Source: Rhodococcus opacus B4 (GTDB lineage: Bacteria; Actinomycetota; Actinomycetes; Mycobacteriales; Mycobacteriaceae). From it: 64,000 bases of DNA. Made by a program: the position numbers and the translations under genes. The notes beneath the pieces were generated by a model. It searched no databases and was not told the origin of the DNA. It worked only from the letters and a program-made list of their open reading frames with translations. The stretch is from positions 5,952,001-6,016,000 of the forward strand of contig NC_012522.1 in the NCBI RefSeq assembly GCF_000010805.1. Direction: 5' to 3'. Positions 8,616 to 16,886 of the stretch are shown here, in pieces. Every line of letters starts with the position of its first letter. Positions within the stretch are counted from its first letter, which is position 1.

Positions 8616-10019
8616 ATGTTTGCGCAGTCCACTGAACCGCACCCTGCCGCCTCGTGGCGGACGCTCATCCACGGGCGAGACAGGCACGAGTTGGTGACGT
8701 TTGCCCTCGTAATCGCGGTCGTCGTCTCGTCCTTTCTCGGCCACTATGTCGTTACCATCGCCGGCTACAACCTCCGATGGGAGCAGGCCGTGCCCTTGTT
8801 CTTTGTGGGGTGGCTGATCGCGTATGCCCGGACCAGGGCTGACTTCCTTCGCGCTCTCACACACCCGGTGGTACTCGTATTCGGTGTGTTTGTCGCATGG
8901 AACGTCGTGGCCACGCTGGTGTTCTCCCCGAGCCTCGGGAAAAGTGCATCAATTCTCGTCTGGTTCGTCATCGATCTACTGCTGCTCGCGGGAATCATCT
9001 CCCTCGGTGCACGCGCGAAATGGTTCGAGAACGCCGGCATCCGGGCTGTCGTTCCGTGGGGGCTTGCGGGGTTTGCGGCTTTCATCGTCGCCAATGCTTC
9101 GCACGGTGGCTTCACACCGGGTACGGATTTCGACGGCATGTACCAGGTCTATGTGGCACGCCTCACGTCGCAGGAAGCCAACATCTATGCTTCGATCCTG
9201 GTGCTGTGGACACTGCTTCTGGTGGCGAGAAAGGGCCGCGACAGGGTGTGGATGGTTATCGCCGCCGTCGCTGTGCCGCTGGGGGTCATAGGTTCACAAA
9301 CGCGCACGGCCGTCTTCTGTCTGGCCGCGGGCCTGATCGTGTATCTGGTGTACGAGGCGAAACGTTCATTTCAGGCTCGTCAGCGTCGCACGGGCTTTTG
9401 GTTCGGGCCCGTGGTGTTGGTCGTTGGGATTGCGGTCGCCTACGGCGTGGCAACCATCCTGCCGGCCTTTGGCGAGGACGTCGCGCGTGCAGAACCGTCG
9501 GCGACGAGTCCGTCCGAGCCCGCGGCGACCCCCGAGCCGTCGGGGAAGCTGGGCGACATCGACTTCGAGGGTGGAAACATCGGCTTCAGGATCGAAGTGG
9601 CGAAGGCCGCTGCCGAGGATATGAGCGGTGCGAACCTCTGGCTCGGCAACGGTACCAATACATTCAGCCTGCGCCACGACCAACCCGGATCGCCCGGAGT
9701 GCCCGGCCACATCATCATGCTTCCGGTACAGATTCTCTACGACGTCGGCATCGTTGGCCTGTTGCTACTGGTGGGGCTCGTGGTCACGGTGTTGCGTCAC
9801 GTGCCGTGGCAGAGGAGGCCGATTGCCTGGGCCGTGGTGGTGGCGTTCTCTGCGGCAGCAACGCTGACCAGCATGTTCTGGTTCAGTATCACCTGGATCG
9901 TCGTGGCGTTGCTGATTCGCCCTGTGATGGACGGCGAGGGCACGCCCGAGGACGGCGGTTCCCCGACCGACCGGTCTACCGACAGCTCCACGACGTACTC
10001 TTCGTTGAAGGGCCTCTGA
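8616..10019 (+). CDS. O-antigen polymerase/ligase-like membrane protein (Wzy), locus A
   Basis: A 467-residue polytopic membrane protein with roughly ten hydrophobic segments. A large extracytoplasmic loop (about residues 290-360) starts with a Pro/Ala/Ser/Glu-rich stretch and runs to the conserved-looking NLWLGNGTNTF region. This layout is that of Wzy polymerases and WaaL/O-antigen ligases, which join lipid-linked repeat units outside the membrane. With a Wzx flippase two genes later, polymerase is the better call. A TTG three bases earlier (8613) could also start translation after AGGA. The stop is three bases before the next gene. Confidence 0.75.
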   Translation: MFAQSTEPHPAASWRTLIHGRDRHELVTFALVIAVVVSSFLGHYVVTIAGYNLRWEQAVPLFFVGWLIAYARTRADFLRALTHPVVLVFGVFVAWNVVATLVFSPSLGKSASILVWFVIDLLLLAGIISLGARAKWFENAGIRAVVPWGLAGFAAFIVANASHGGFTPGTDFDGMYQVYVARLTSQEANIYASILVLWTLLLVARKGRDRVWMVIAAVAVPLGVIGSQTRTAVFCLAAGLIVYLVYEAKRSFQARQRRTGFWFGPVVLVVGIAVAYGVATILPAFGEDVARAEPSATSPSEPAATPEPSGKLGDIDFEGGNIGFRIEVAKAAAEDMSGANLWLGNGTNTFSLRHDQPGSPGVPGHIIMLPVQILYDVGIVGLLLLVGLVVTVLRHVPWQRRPIAWAVVVAFSAAATLTSMFWFSITWIVVALLIRPVMDGEGTPEDGGSPTDRSTDSSTTYSSLKGL

Positions 10020-10022
10020 CTC

Positions 10023-11234
10023 ATGTGCCCGAACCGCTTGCACATCGAGATCGCAGAGGTCGTTCGACGCGGGAACTGTTCCGGGTGCGGCGCATGTGCG
10101 CTCCTCGACCAAGACGTAGTTCTCGAGCTGGCAGACGATGGATTCATTCGCCCGCGCATCGGTGTTTCCGGTCCATCGGAAGCAGATCCAACTGCATTGA
10201 CAGAGTTCCGCCAATCGTGCCCCGGTGTCTCTGTGCAGGCACAAAATCCGGCGGGAGCCACACGTCACGACTTCTTGGGTCCGGTCGTGTCGATCTGGGA
10301 GGCATACGCGCTTGACAAGGACATCCGATTCCGGGGAAGCAGTGGTGGCACCCTCACCGCTCTGAACGAATGGTTGCTTGCCAGTGGGCAGATCGACAGC
10401 GTCGTCGTCGCTGCCGCGTCCGAATCAAGCCCGGAGAAGACCGAGTCGAGCGCAGTGCGGACGCGGTCGGATATCGTGCGGGCGACCGGGTCGCGCTATG
10501 CGCCCACCGCGAATGCGGCTGCGGCTGATGTGGACAATCCCGCTTCGGCCGTCGTCGGTAAGCCCTGTGAGATATCCGCATTGAGGGCACTTGCGAAGTC
10601 CCGTGATCAACGGTCTCCACTGTTGCTCTCGTTTTTTTGTGCCGGTGTACCTAGTCAGCACGCGACGAACTCCCTGATCCATGAACTGGGTGTCGACGAC
10701 GGCGCTGACCTGGCGGCACTGCGGTATCGCGGGCATGGTTGGCCGGGGGATTTCTACGTGGAGGATACTCGCGGCAATTCGGCCCGAACGTCCTACGACG
10801 TTTCGTGGGGACAACATCTGGGGCCGGCAGTGCAGCAGCGTTGCAAGCTCTGTCCGGATGGCGTTGGGGAAAGCGCCGACATCAGTGCCGGTGATTTCTG
10901 GCGAGCTGACAGCGACGGTTACCCTGATTTCACCGATCAGGACGGTCTGAGTGTGCTGATCGCGCGGACCCGGCGAGGTGAGGAGATCATCCGACGTGCC
11001 GCCGAGGAGGGGGTGATCGCGGTCCGTGCGATCGACCCGGACGCTGTTGCAGCTGTGCAACCGTTCCAGGTGGTGCGGCGCGCGACGCTGCTGGGGCGGA
11101 TGGTGGGCAGCAGGCTCGCAGGACACCCGACCCCTCGGTACCGGGGATTCCGCCTGAGGAGATTGTCTATGAGGTCGCCCCTCAGAACCCTGCGCGCTAT
11201 GGCCGGAACGTTTCGACGGGCCCGGCGATGGTAG
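10023..11234 (+). CDS. FrhB-like coenzyme F420 hydrogenase/dehydrogenase beta-subunit family protein
   Basis: A 403-residue protein of the FrhB family. The N-terminal segment VRRGNCSGCGACALLDQD carries a cysteine cluster suited to an Fe-S centre. A later CKLCPDGVGESADISAGDFW is the diagnostic second motif. FRGSSGGTLTALNEWLLASG is the conserved nucleotide/flavin region. Family members are F420- or thiol-dependent flavoprotein oxidoreductases; homologs recur in polysaccharide clusters, often with pyruvyl transferases, without an established reaction. It is translationally packed between wzy- and wzx-like genes (the stop overlaps the next ATG by 7 nt), so it likely modifies the polymer or a sugar precursor. 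Confidence 0.8.
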   Translation: MCPNRLHIEIAEVVRRGNCSGCGACALLDQDVVLELADDGFIRPRIGVSGPSEADPTALTEFRQSCPGVSVQAQNPAGATRHDFLGPVVSIWEAYALDKDIRFRGSSGGTLTALNEWLLASGQIDSVVVAAASESSPEKTESSAVRTRSDIVRATGSRYAPTANAAAADVDNPASAVVGKPCEISALRALAKSRDQRSPLLLSFFCAGVPSQHATNSLIHELGVDDGADLAALRYRGHGWPGDFYVEDTRGNSARTSYDVSWGQHLGPAVQQRCKLCPDGVGESADISAGDFWRADSDGYPDFTDQDGLSVLIARTRRGEEIIRRAAEEGVIAVRAIDPDAVAAVQPFQVVRRATLLGRMVGSRLAGHPTPRYRGFRLRRLSMRSPLRTLRAMAGTFRRARRW

Positions 11235-12535
11235 CGAGTAGTGATCCGCGGACGAAGATCTCGGCAGCGATGCAGTCTCCGAGCATCATTTCGTTGACCC
11301 GACTGATCGTCCAGCTTTCGCCTTTGATCACCGCCCCTGTCATCGCGCGGGAATTGGGACCGTCAGGGCGGGGGCTTTACGCGGCCTGCTTCGCCGCGAT
11401 GATGCTCGCGCCTGTTGTTCTCGGTATGGGACTACCGCTTGCGGTACGGAGGCGCGCGTCGATCGGTGCTCCAGAATCGACGATCCGAGCCGTATACGTC
11501 GTCCTGCCGTTCTTGGTTCCCTCGGCAGTTGCGATCGGGCTTCTGATCGAGCGGTACGTGATCACCGAACTCGATACCTCCGGCACGCGGGCGTTCATTC
11601 TGGGAATGGGTTGTTCGGTTGGGTTCATCGCAACGCTGTGCTTTCAGAGCGTGTTGATCGCGAGCCGACGATACGGCGCGATAGCTCTCCTACAGTCGAC
11701 CCAACCTGTGGCACTCACGTCCGGCGTCGCCCTCGGATGGATCCTCGGAAGTCTGACGCTTCCGTGGATTCTTGTCTGTGCGGCGGTCAGCACACTCATT
11801 TCGACTCTCGTAGGGGTGTATCTCACTCGAATATCACCGCGAGGGCGGAGGTCCCGTCTTCGTCCACTGGCGCAGGAGAGCGTCGCGTATTCCGGCAGCC
11901 AAGCGGCAGAGACGGCTTCGAATACGCTTCCTCAGATCGTTGCAGTCGTCGCGATCGGGGCCCACGATGCGGGTCTATTCGCCATCGCGATAACGGTCGC
12001 GAGCCTACCCATGACCCTCGGACACACGATTGCGTCCGTGATGTTCCGTGACGCCGCAGCGTCGGCCGTGGAAGTGGGTAGACGCATTTCGGCGCTGTCG
12101 ATTCGTATCACTGTCCTGACCGCTGCGGTGCCTGTGGTGGTGCTGGGATGCACGACGCCCGTGCTCATCCCGCTCGTATTCGGTGACGGCTTCCAAGGTT
12201 CGGTATCAATCACTCTTATCTGTTTGTGCGGATCAGTCTTTCTCACCTTGAACTATGTCGCGTCCCAGATGCTCGTGGCGCGCGGCAGTGGGGTCCTCAT
12301 GACCGCCGCGCAGCTTCTCGGACTGGGCGTGAGCGTCGCACTGATGTTCATCGTGGGACCTTATCTGGGAGGTGCCGGTGCAGCGTTGGCATCGGTTGCC
12401 GGCTGGTTGGTGACCACGCTTGCGAGTCTGCGTGCCCTCCGGCTGAGTGCGGCATCGTTGTTGTTTCGCGCCAGCGACTTCCGTCAATGCTTCACGGTCG
12501 TGGCCAAGGGGAACATCGATCACAGCGCGGTCTGA
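11228..12535 (+). CDS. Wzx-type oligosaccharide flippase, locus A
   Basis: A 435-residue membrane protein with about twelve to fourteen hydrophobic segments and the MATE-like arrangement of the polysaccharide transporter (Wzx/RfbX) family, including the early SLTRLIVQLSPLITAPVIAR and ELGPSGRGLYAACF region. It would flip undecaprenyl-linked repeat units across the membrane for the polymerase at 8616. Its ATG overlaps the preceding stop. Its last 16 bases overlap the 3' end of the convergent pyruvyl transferase gene, an unusually tight tail-to-tail arrangement with no room for a separate terminator. Confidence 0.82.
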   Translation: MVASSDPRTKISAAMQSPSIISLTRLIVQLSPLITAPVIARELGPSGRGLYAACFAAMMLAPVVLGMGLPLAVRRRASIGAPESTIRAVYVVLPFLVPSAVAIGLLIERYVITELDTSGTRAFILGMGCSVGFIATLCFQSVLIASRRYGAIALLQSTQPVALTSGVALGWILGSLTLPWILVCAAVSTLISTLVGVYLTRISPRGRRSRLRPLAQESVAYSGSQAAETASNTLPQIVAVVAIGAHDAGLFAIAITVASLPMTLGHTIASVMFRDAAASAVEVGRRISALSIRITVLTAAVPVVVLGCTTPVLIPLVFGDGFQGSVSITLICLCGSVFLTLNYVASQMLVARGSGVLMTAAQLLGLGVSVALMFIVGPYLGGAGAALASVAGWLVTTLASLRALRLSAASLLFRASDFRQCFTVVAKGNIDHSAV

Positions 12536-13635
12536 CGGACACCGATGTCACCCAGAGCGGCGCCGAGTTCGCCCATCATCGAATCGGTCCTGCTCAGGAG
12601 TTCCCGCACATCCTTGCGTGCAGCAGAGTCGTCCATCGACTCGATGAGCGCGAGGGTCTCGCGCGCCGGATCCGTTGATGCTCTCAAATCGACGTGCATG
12701 TTCCACCCCAATGCATCGACGAGCGGGGCGAATTTGCGCGAGTATGCCCAGGGGATTGCCGGCGTGCCGACGGACAGCGAGTTGAGGCAGGCGTGCATGC
12801 GGGCACCGATGACCACGTTCGCCGTGGCGAGGATGCCGCGTACATCGGTCAGAGAGTCTGGGACGAGGATCTCGACCGCGTCTCCGAAAACACCCCCCAA
12901 CTCTCGTACTGCGGGTACATCGTTGTCTGTCACCGGCGAATCGAGAACATGTGCGAGGAGACCGACCCGACGATCGCGCTGCAGAAGCCCGTCGACCAGG
13001 GCTGTCACGGATCGGCGATAGCTCTGGGAGTCGACGTGCGGGTTGTCGAACCAGAGCAGCCCGGAGACGTTGACGACGACGTCGCGCTCCACGGTGTCCG
13101 TGTGGTCGGGGCGCGACAGCGCGAACACCAGGTCTGTCGACTCCGATGCCGACTGCCGTCCCAGCTGCCTCGCAAACGCGAGGCTGACCGGGTCGCGGGC
13201 GAACACGCTGGTTGCCTGCTGCAGGGACCTTCTCGCGATCAGGCGCCCGAGCCTGCTGTCGAACGGGCCGACGGTCTGGGGCATGAGAATGGTCGGCACT
13301 CGAAGCTGTGCGGCGACCCGCTGCACGTACGCCATCAACACCAGTCGTCGCAATCCGTAGATGTCCGTGAAACTGTCGCCTGCGCCAGTATCCAAAATGG
13401 CGTCATATCGGGCGAGTTCGCGCTTGATGGGTCCGCGTGGTCGTAAGATGTCCCGGAGCACGCTTCGCTTGCTGAGTGGGGTGTCGGGACTGTCTTGGGT
13501 GTGGAATGTCAACTCGGCGTTCGGCCATCTCCGTTCGACTATCGACTCCGTTCCCTCCGCCAGAGCGCGAAGGCCGAGGTTCGTCGAATCTCGATCGGCC
13601 CAGAGCACGAGGATTCGCGGATTTGGAGGGGTCAT
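12520..13635 (-). CDS. Polysaccharide pyruvyl transferase family protein
   Basis: A 371-residue protein of the WcaK/CsaB-like pyruvyl transferase family (GT-B-like fold). It starts NPRILVLWADRDSTNLGLRA, has AILDTGAGDSFTDIYG, the PTILMPQTVGPFDS motif and the C-terminal VIGARMHACLNSLSVGTPAI with the conserved R-x-H. These enzymes transfer pyruvate from phosphoenolpyruvate to sugars as ketals, adding negative charge to exopolysaccharide. Its ATG overlaps the stop of the upstream GT2 gene (ATGA), so translation is coupled. It faces the Wzx gene and belongs functionally to locus A although on the other strand. Confidence 0.85.
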   Translation of the reverse strand: MTPPNPRILVLWADRDSTNLGLRALAEGTESIVERRWPNAELTFHTQDSPDTPLSKRSVLRDILRPRGPIKRELARYDAILDTGAGDSFTDIYGLRRLVLMAYVQRVAAQLRVPTILMPQTVGPFDSRLGRLIARRSLQQATSVFARDPVSLAFARQLGRQSASESTDLVFALSRPDHTDTVERDVVVNVSGLLWFDNPHVDSQSYRRSVTALVDGLLQRDRRVGLLAHVLDSPVTDNDVPAVRELGGVFGDAVEILVPDSLTDVRGILATANVVIGARMHACLNSLSVGTPAIPWAYSRKFAPLVDALGWNMHVDLRASTDPARETLALIESMDDSAARKDVRELLSRTDSMMGELGAALGDIGVRQTAL

Positions 13636-14597
13636 GTCCCGACCTCATCGATTCTGCTGGATTGCGCGAGAAGTGCACGAGTGTACCAGAGGAACTTGTG
13701 GGACTCGGTCCGCCACAGCGCCGCCCGCTCCGGTGTACCGATGGATTTCACGTAGTAGGCAACCGATCTCGACAGGAGACCCGTGGCGACCGCGGCCTTC
13801 CATATCACGCTCTGCACGCGGGTCCGGGCCATCTTCCACTTGTACAGATCGTAGAGATTGATCACCCACGCGGGATTCGGCTTCTTCGATGCGGTGGCCC
13901 CGGTGCTTCCTCCTACCACGTGGGTCCCGGTGTGATCAGCGCTCATGATGATCCGCTGGCCCTGTTGTCGTGCGCGAAGGCAGAACTCAAGGTCTTCCGC
14001 GTACATGAACCACCGCTCTGTGAGTCCCCCCAAATCGGACCACGTCTTCTTACGGACCATCATGCACGCCCCGGAAACCCAATCCAGCTCACGCGTCTCG
14101 AGATCGTGGGCGTGGAGTAGATACAAGCCTTCGAAACGTGGATGCTTGTGCGACAGTCGCGAAAGGCCCGAGAAGTGGTTGAACACGCTGACGACGTCGG
14201 GCCTCCGGCCGCCTTCGCGGATCGCGAGACGCCCTGCGGGCTGGTTGAGCGTCGGCGCGACGATCCCGACCTCTGGGGACTCGTCGAAGATGGCCGAAAG
14301 AGCGAGCACATCCGTGGGGGAGATACGCGCATCGGGATTGAGCAGCAGGATCGCATCACCTCGCGCATGGCGTGCGGCGCGATTGACGCCCCGGGCGAAT
14401 CCCACGTTCTCCTCGCTACGAATGACGATGGCGTCCGACGCAACCTCCGCGGTTACGGACAATGTCCGGTCCGAGGAAGCGTTGTCCAGCACGATGAGCT
14501 CGATCCCCTCCTGTTGGGAAAGTGGACCAAGGCAATCACCGATGACAGCCTGGCTGTTGTAGCTCACGATGATTACGGAAACCTTCGGCTCACTCAT
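13632..14597 (-). CDS. Glycosyltransferase family 2, rhamnosyltransferase-like
   Basis: A 321-residue GT-A enzyme. KVSVIIVSYNSQAVIGDC and IVLDNASSDRT are the nucleotide-binding motifs, LLLNPDARI the metal/DxD-like segment, and WVSGACMMVRKKTW followed by FMYAEDLEFCLR the acceptor/catalytic region. This pattern is that of WbbL-like rhamnosyltransferases. Start chosen at ATG 14597, preceded by GAGGGA; a longer frame to 14651 overlaps the end of the upstream gene. It is the middle gene of the three-gene minus-strand part of locus A. One or two C-terminal amphipathic helices may attach it to the membrane. Confidence 0.85.
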   Translation of the reverse strand: MSEPKVSVIIVSYNSQAVIGDCLGPLSQQEGIELIVLDNASSDRTLSVTAEVASDAIVIRSEENVGFARGVNRAARHARGDAILLLNPDARISPTDVLALSAIFDESPEVGIVAPTLNQPAGRLAIREGGRRPDVVSVFNHFSGLSRLSHKHPRFEGLYLLHAHDLETRELDWVSGACMMVRKKTWSDLGGLTERWFMYAEDLEFCLRARQQGQRIIMSADHTGTHVVGGSTGATASKKPNPAWVINLYDLYKWKMARTRVQSVIWKAAVATGLLSRSVAYYVKSIGTPERAALWRTESHKFLWYTRALLAQSSRIDEVGT

Positions 14598-14647
14598 GGA
14601 TTCCCTCGGTTCATGCCTGGACAGGGTTTGGCGGATCGCCGGGCGCG

Positions 14648-16480
14648 TCATTGCCCACAGACCGGTGCACTGACGGTCACCTTCGGATCGTCGACGAGCG
14701 GTTGGACCGGCACTCGTGCCTCACCGGGTGCGGTGGGCTCGGTCAGTTCGTATCGCAGTTCCACCGTCGCGCCCTTGGGGATGGTGACGGGGACGGTGAA
14801 GACGGGGTGGCCCAGCTCTTTTCCTTGAATGGCGAACGACTGCTTGCCGTCGATGCTTGCTTTCGTCAGGGTTGCGCCGTTGGTCGACAGTAGCGAGACC
14901 ATGGCGAGGTTGGTGCCGTAGGGCAGGGGCTTGTCCTTGAACGTGCCTGCGACGATGCGCGGAAAGTTGGTGTCCGGGGTGTTGTTGGTCAGACGCACGG
15001 TGACCGCGGACGTGCGGGTGTCGCCCGTGCAGTCGGCGGCGGTGTAGTCGATCTCGCGGTCGAGGTAGTAGTCGAGCTTGTTGCCGCCGTTGTTGTTGAT
15101 CACGACGCCGGCGTACGGGGCGGGGTCTTCGGGAACCGTGTATCCCAGTGTGGTGTCGGCGAGAATTGCCTGCTCTTCCGGATGCGAACTCCACACCGCG
15201 ATGCGGCGCTCCCCGGCGGCCCGGCCGACCGCGTCGAGCAGTCGCTGCGGCGATTCGATCTTGCCGGTCATCTTCTCGACGACTTTGCCGGCGATGGTCT
15301 GCAGGTATTCCTTGCGTTCGGCGTTGTCTTCGGTGTAGTTGGCCTCGTTGGTGATGAATCGGGTGTAGGCGGTGGATTCGGTGAGTTCCACGACGTTGCC
15401 GGCGTCGACGACCTCCCCGTCGGGCAGGGTGACCGGGCCGACGGCGGCCAGGACGTAGCTCAGGGCCACCGGGTCCGTCGCGATTGCCCCATCCACCCGT
15501 TCGCCCGACTCCTGCGCCCACATGGACTGCCAGATCCGCCCCGCGTACGGAAAGTGGGAGCTGAGGTTGCTGTTCCGGATGTCGACCGACGGGTTGTAGT
15601 TGCCGTACATGCTCTTGTAGTCGGGGCCGAGGTCGAGCGGCCGCTTGTCGTAGGTCACTTCGGTGTTCTTGCCGAGCTTCTCGATACCCAGTTTTCCGTC
15701 GCTGGCCCGGATGACGCTGTAGCCGCCGACGAGTCCGCCGGTGCCGCGTGCCTCCGCGTTGGTCTGAAAGGCGAGGAAGTAGCTCCGTGGCCCGTCGAGG
15801 CCGAGCATCGCCGGAAGTACCTTGGCTCCGATCGTCGTGTTCTCCAGGAGTTTCGCCACGTCGTCGGTCTGATTCTGTAGTTCGGCTCGGGCATCGTCGA
15901 CCAGTCCGAGGTATCCGGCGCCGGGAATGCCCTCCGCCTGGGTGGCCAGGTTCCGTGCCGCGATCGACGTTTCCTGTAACGCCGGGGCGGCGTCGCGCAG
16001 CGGTTGGAGTTGCACGCTGCCGCCCTCGCCGATCAGATCCCGGGGTGACAGTGCGACGCCGACGTCGACCGCGGGTGTGAGGACGTCACGGGTGAGCCCG
16101 ACCACGACATCGGACATCTGCTGCGCCGATTCGAACGGTGCTCCGAGCCCGGGGACGGCGGCGAGGGAACTCCAGGGGGCCGAATGCAGGTTGTCCTGGG
16201 CGTCTGCGGCCCGTTCCCGCGCTTCCGCCGCCGCCCGCTGGGCGCCCTCGGTGTTGCCGTCGAGCAGTGAATTCTTGGCGAGCTGCGCGTTGTCCCGCGC
16301 GCCGGTGAGGTTGTGCTGGACCTGCCAGGCCGAGAACCCGAACCATGCGACAACAGCGGCGGCGGCAACGCCCACGCCGATCAGCACCCGCCGTCGAACG
16401 GTCGATCGGCGCGGTTCCGTCGGTGCCTCAGCGGGTGTCGAACCGTCGCTGTGGGACTTGTTGGGCGACTTCGCGTCCAT
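14648..16480 (-). CDS. DUF4012 membrane-anchored protein, locus A copy
   Basis: A 610-residue protein with a charged N-terminal tail, a single membrane segment at about residues 32-50, a coiled-coil-prone stretch (residues 55-105, rich in Ala/Glu/Arg) and a long extracytoplasmic DUF4012 domain ending in a cysteine (APVCGQ). A second cysteine in DCTGDTRTS could pair with it. DUF4012 proteins are common in actinobacterial and other Gram-positive surface-polysaccharide loci; no activity is established. AGGAG lies eight bases before the ATG. It is first in the operon with the GT2 and pyruvyl transferase genes and divergent from the NRPS gene. A paralog is cut by the right end of the window. Confidence 0.85.
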   Translation of the reverse strand: MDAKSPNKSHSDGSTPAEAPTEPRRSTVRRRVLIGVGVAAAAVVAWFGFSAWQVQHNLTGARDNAQLAKNSLLDGNTEGAQRAAAEARERAADAQDNLHSAPWSSLAAVPGLGAPFESAQQMSDVVVGLTRDVLTPAVDVGVALSPRDLIGEGGSVQLQPLRDAAPALQETSIAARNLATQAEGIPGAGYLGLVDDARAELQNQTDDVAKLLENTTIGAKVLPAMLGLDGPRSYFLAFQTNAEARGTGGLVGGYSVIRASDGKLGIEKLGKNTEVTYDKRPLDLGPDYKSMYGNYNPSVDIRNSNLSSHFPYAGRIWQSMWAQESGERVDGAIATDPVALSYVLAAVGPVTLPDGEVVDAGNVVELTESTAYTRFITNEANYTEDNAERKEYLQTIAGKVVEKMTGKIESPQRLLDAVGRAAGERRIAVWSSHPEEQAILADTTLGYTVPEDPAPYAGVVINNNGGNKLDYYLDREIDYTAADCTGDTRTSAVTVRLTNNTPDTNFPRIVAGTFKDKPLPYGTNLAMVSLLSTNGATLTKASIDGKQSFAIQGKELGHPVFTVPVTIPKGATVELRYELTEPTAPGEARVPVQPLVDDPKVTVSAPVCGQ

Positions 16481-16886
16481 TCGGGTCTGCTCCTAGCTAT
16501 CGAGGATGAGGTTTCTGGTCGCGTAGTTGAACTTGCGGTCGCCAGAGGGCTGCACGCGGCGGCTGCTCATCGTGCCGTGACGGAGATTTCCGCCGCCGCC
16601 GTCCCGTTTCCGGCGAAGTTCGTGAACTTGCGGCACGCCGTATTCTCCTCTGTCCGTATCTGTTCCGATAGAAGAGTAAGGGTAAGTGCTTTCGAGTTCC
16701 TGTTCGGAGGTGGTTGGATGCAGTATTGCGAGTACGCGCGGGAGTGCTGCCGGTGACCGCTACGTGAGCGCTGCGAACATACTGGGACTGCGAGTAGGGT
16801 CACTGTAACGATTTCCGCTGCGACACCTATACGTATACGGCCCGCGCTCGGGCGGTTCGGCAAGTGGTAGATCGGGGGGACGGATA
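16481..16886. other. Divergent intergenic region between DUF4012 operon and NRPS gene
   Basis: This 406-base region has no supportable gene. It must contain two divergent promoters. A 10-bp palindrome TATACGTATA lies at 16828-16837, about 50 bases before the NRPS start, and could be a -10 region or a regulator half-site. The NRPS ribosome site is the G-run at 16874-16880. No further structure is obvious. Confidence 0.5.

Noticed and set aside
16870..16886. GATCGGGGGGACGGAT before the NRPS start as a third copy of the BRCT-gene box
   Set aside because: It coincides with the NRPS ribosome-binding G-run, has no partner box 36 nt away and no ATTCATCCGA; similarity is probably chance.
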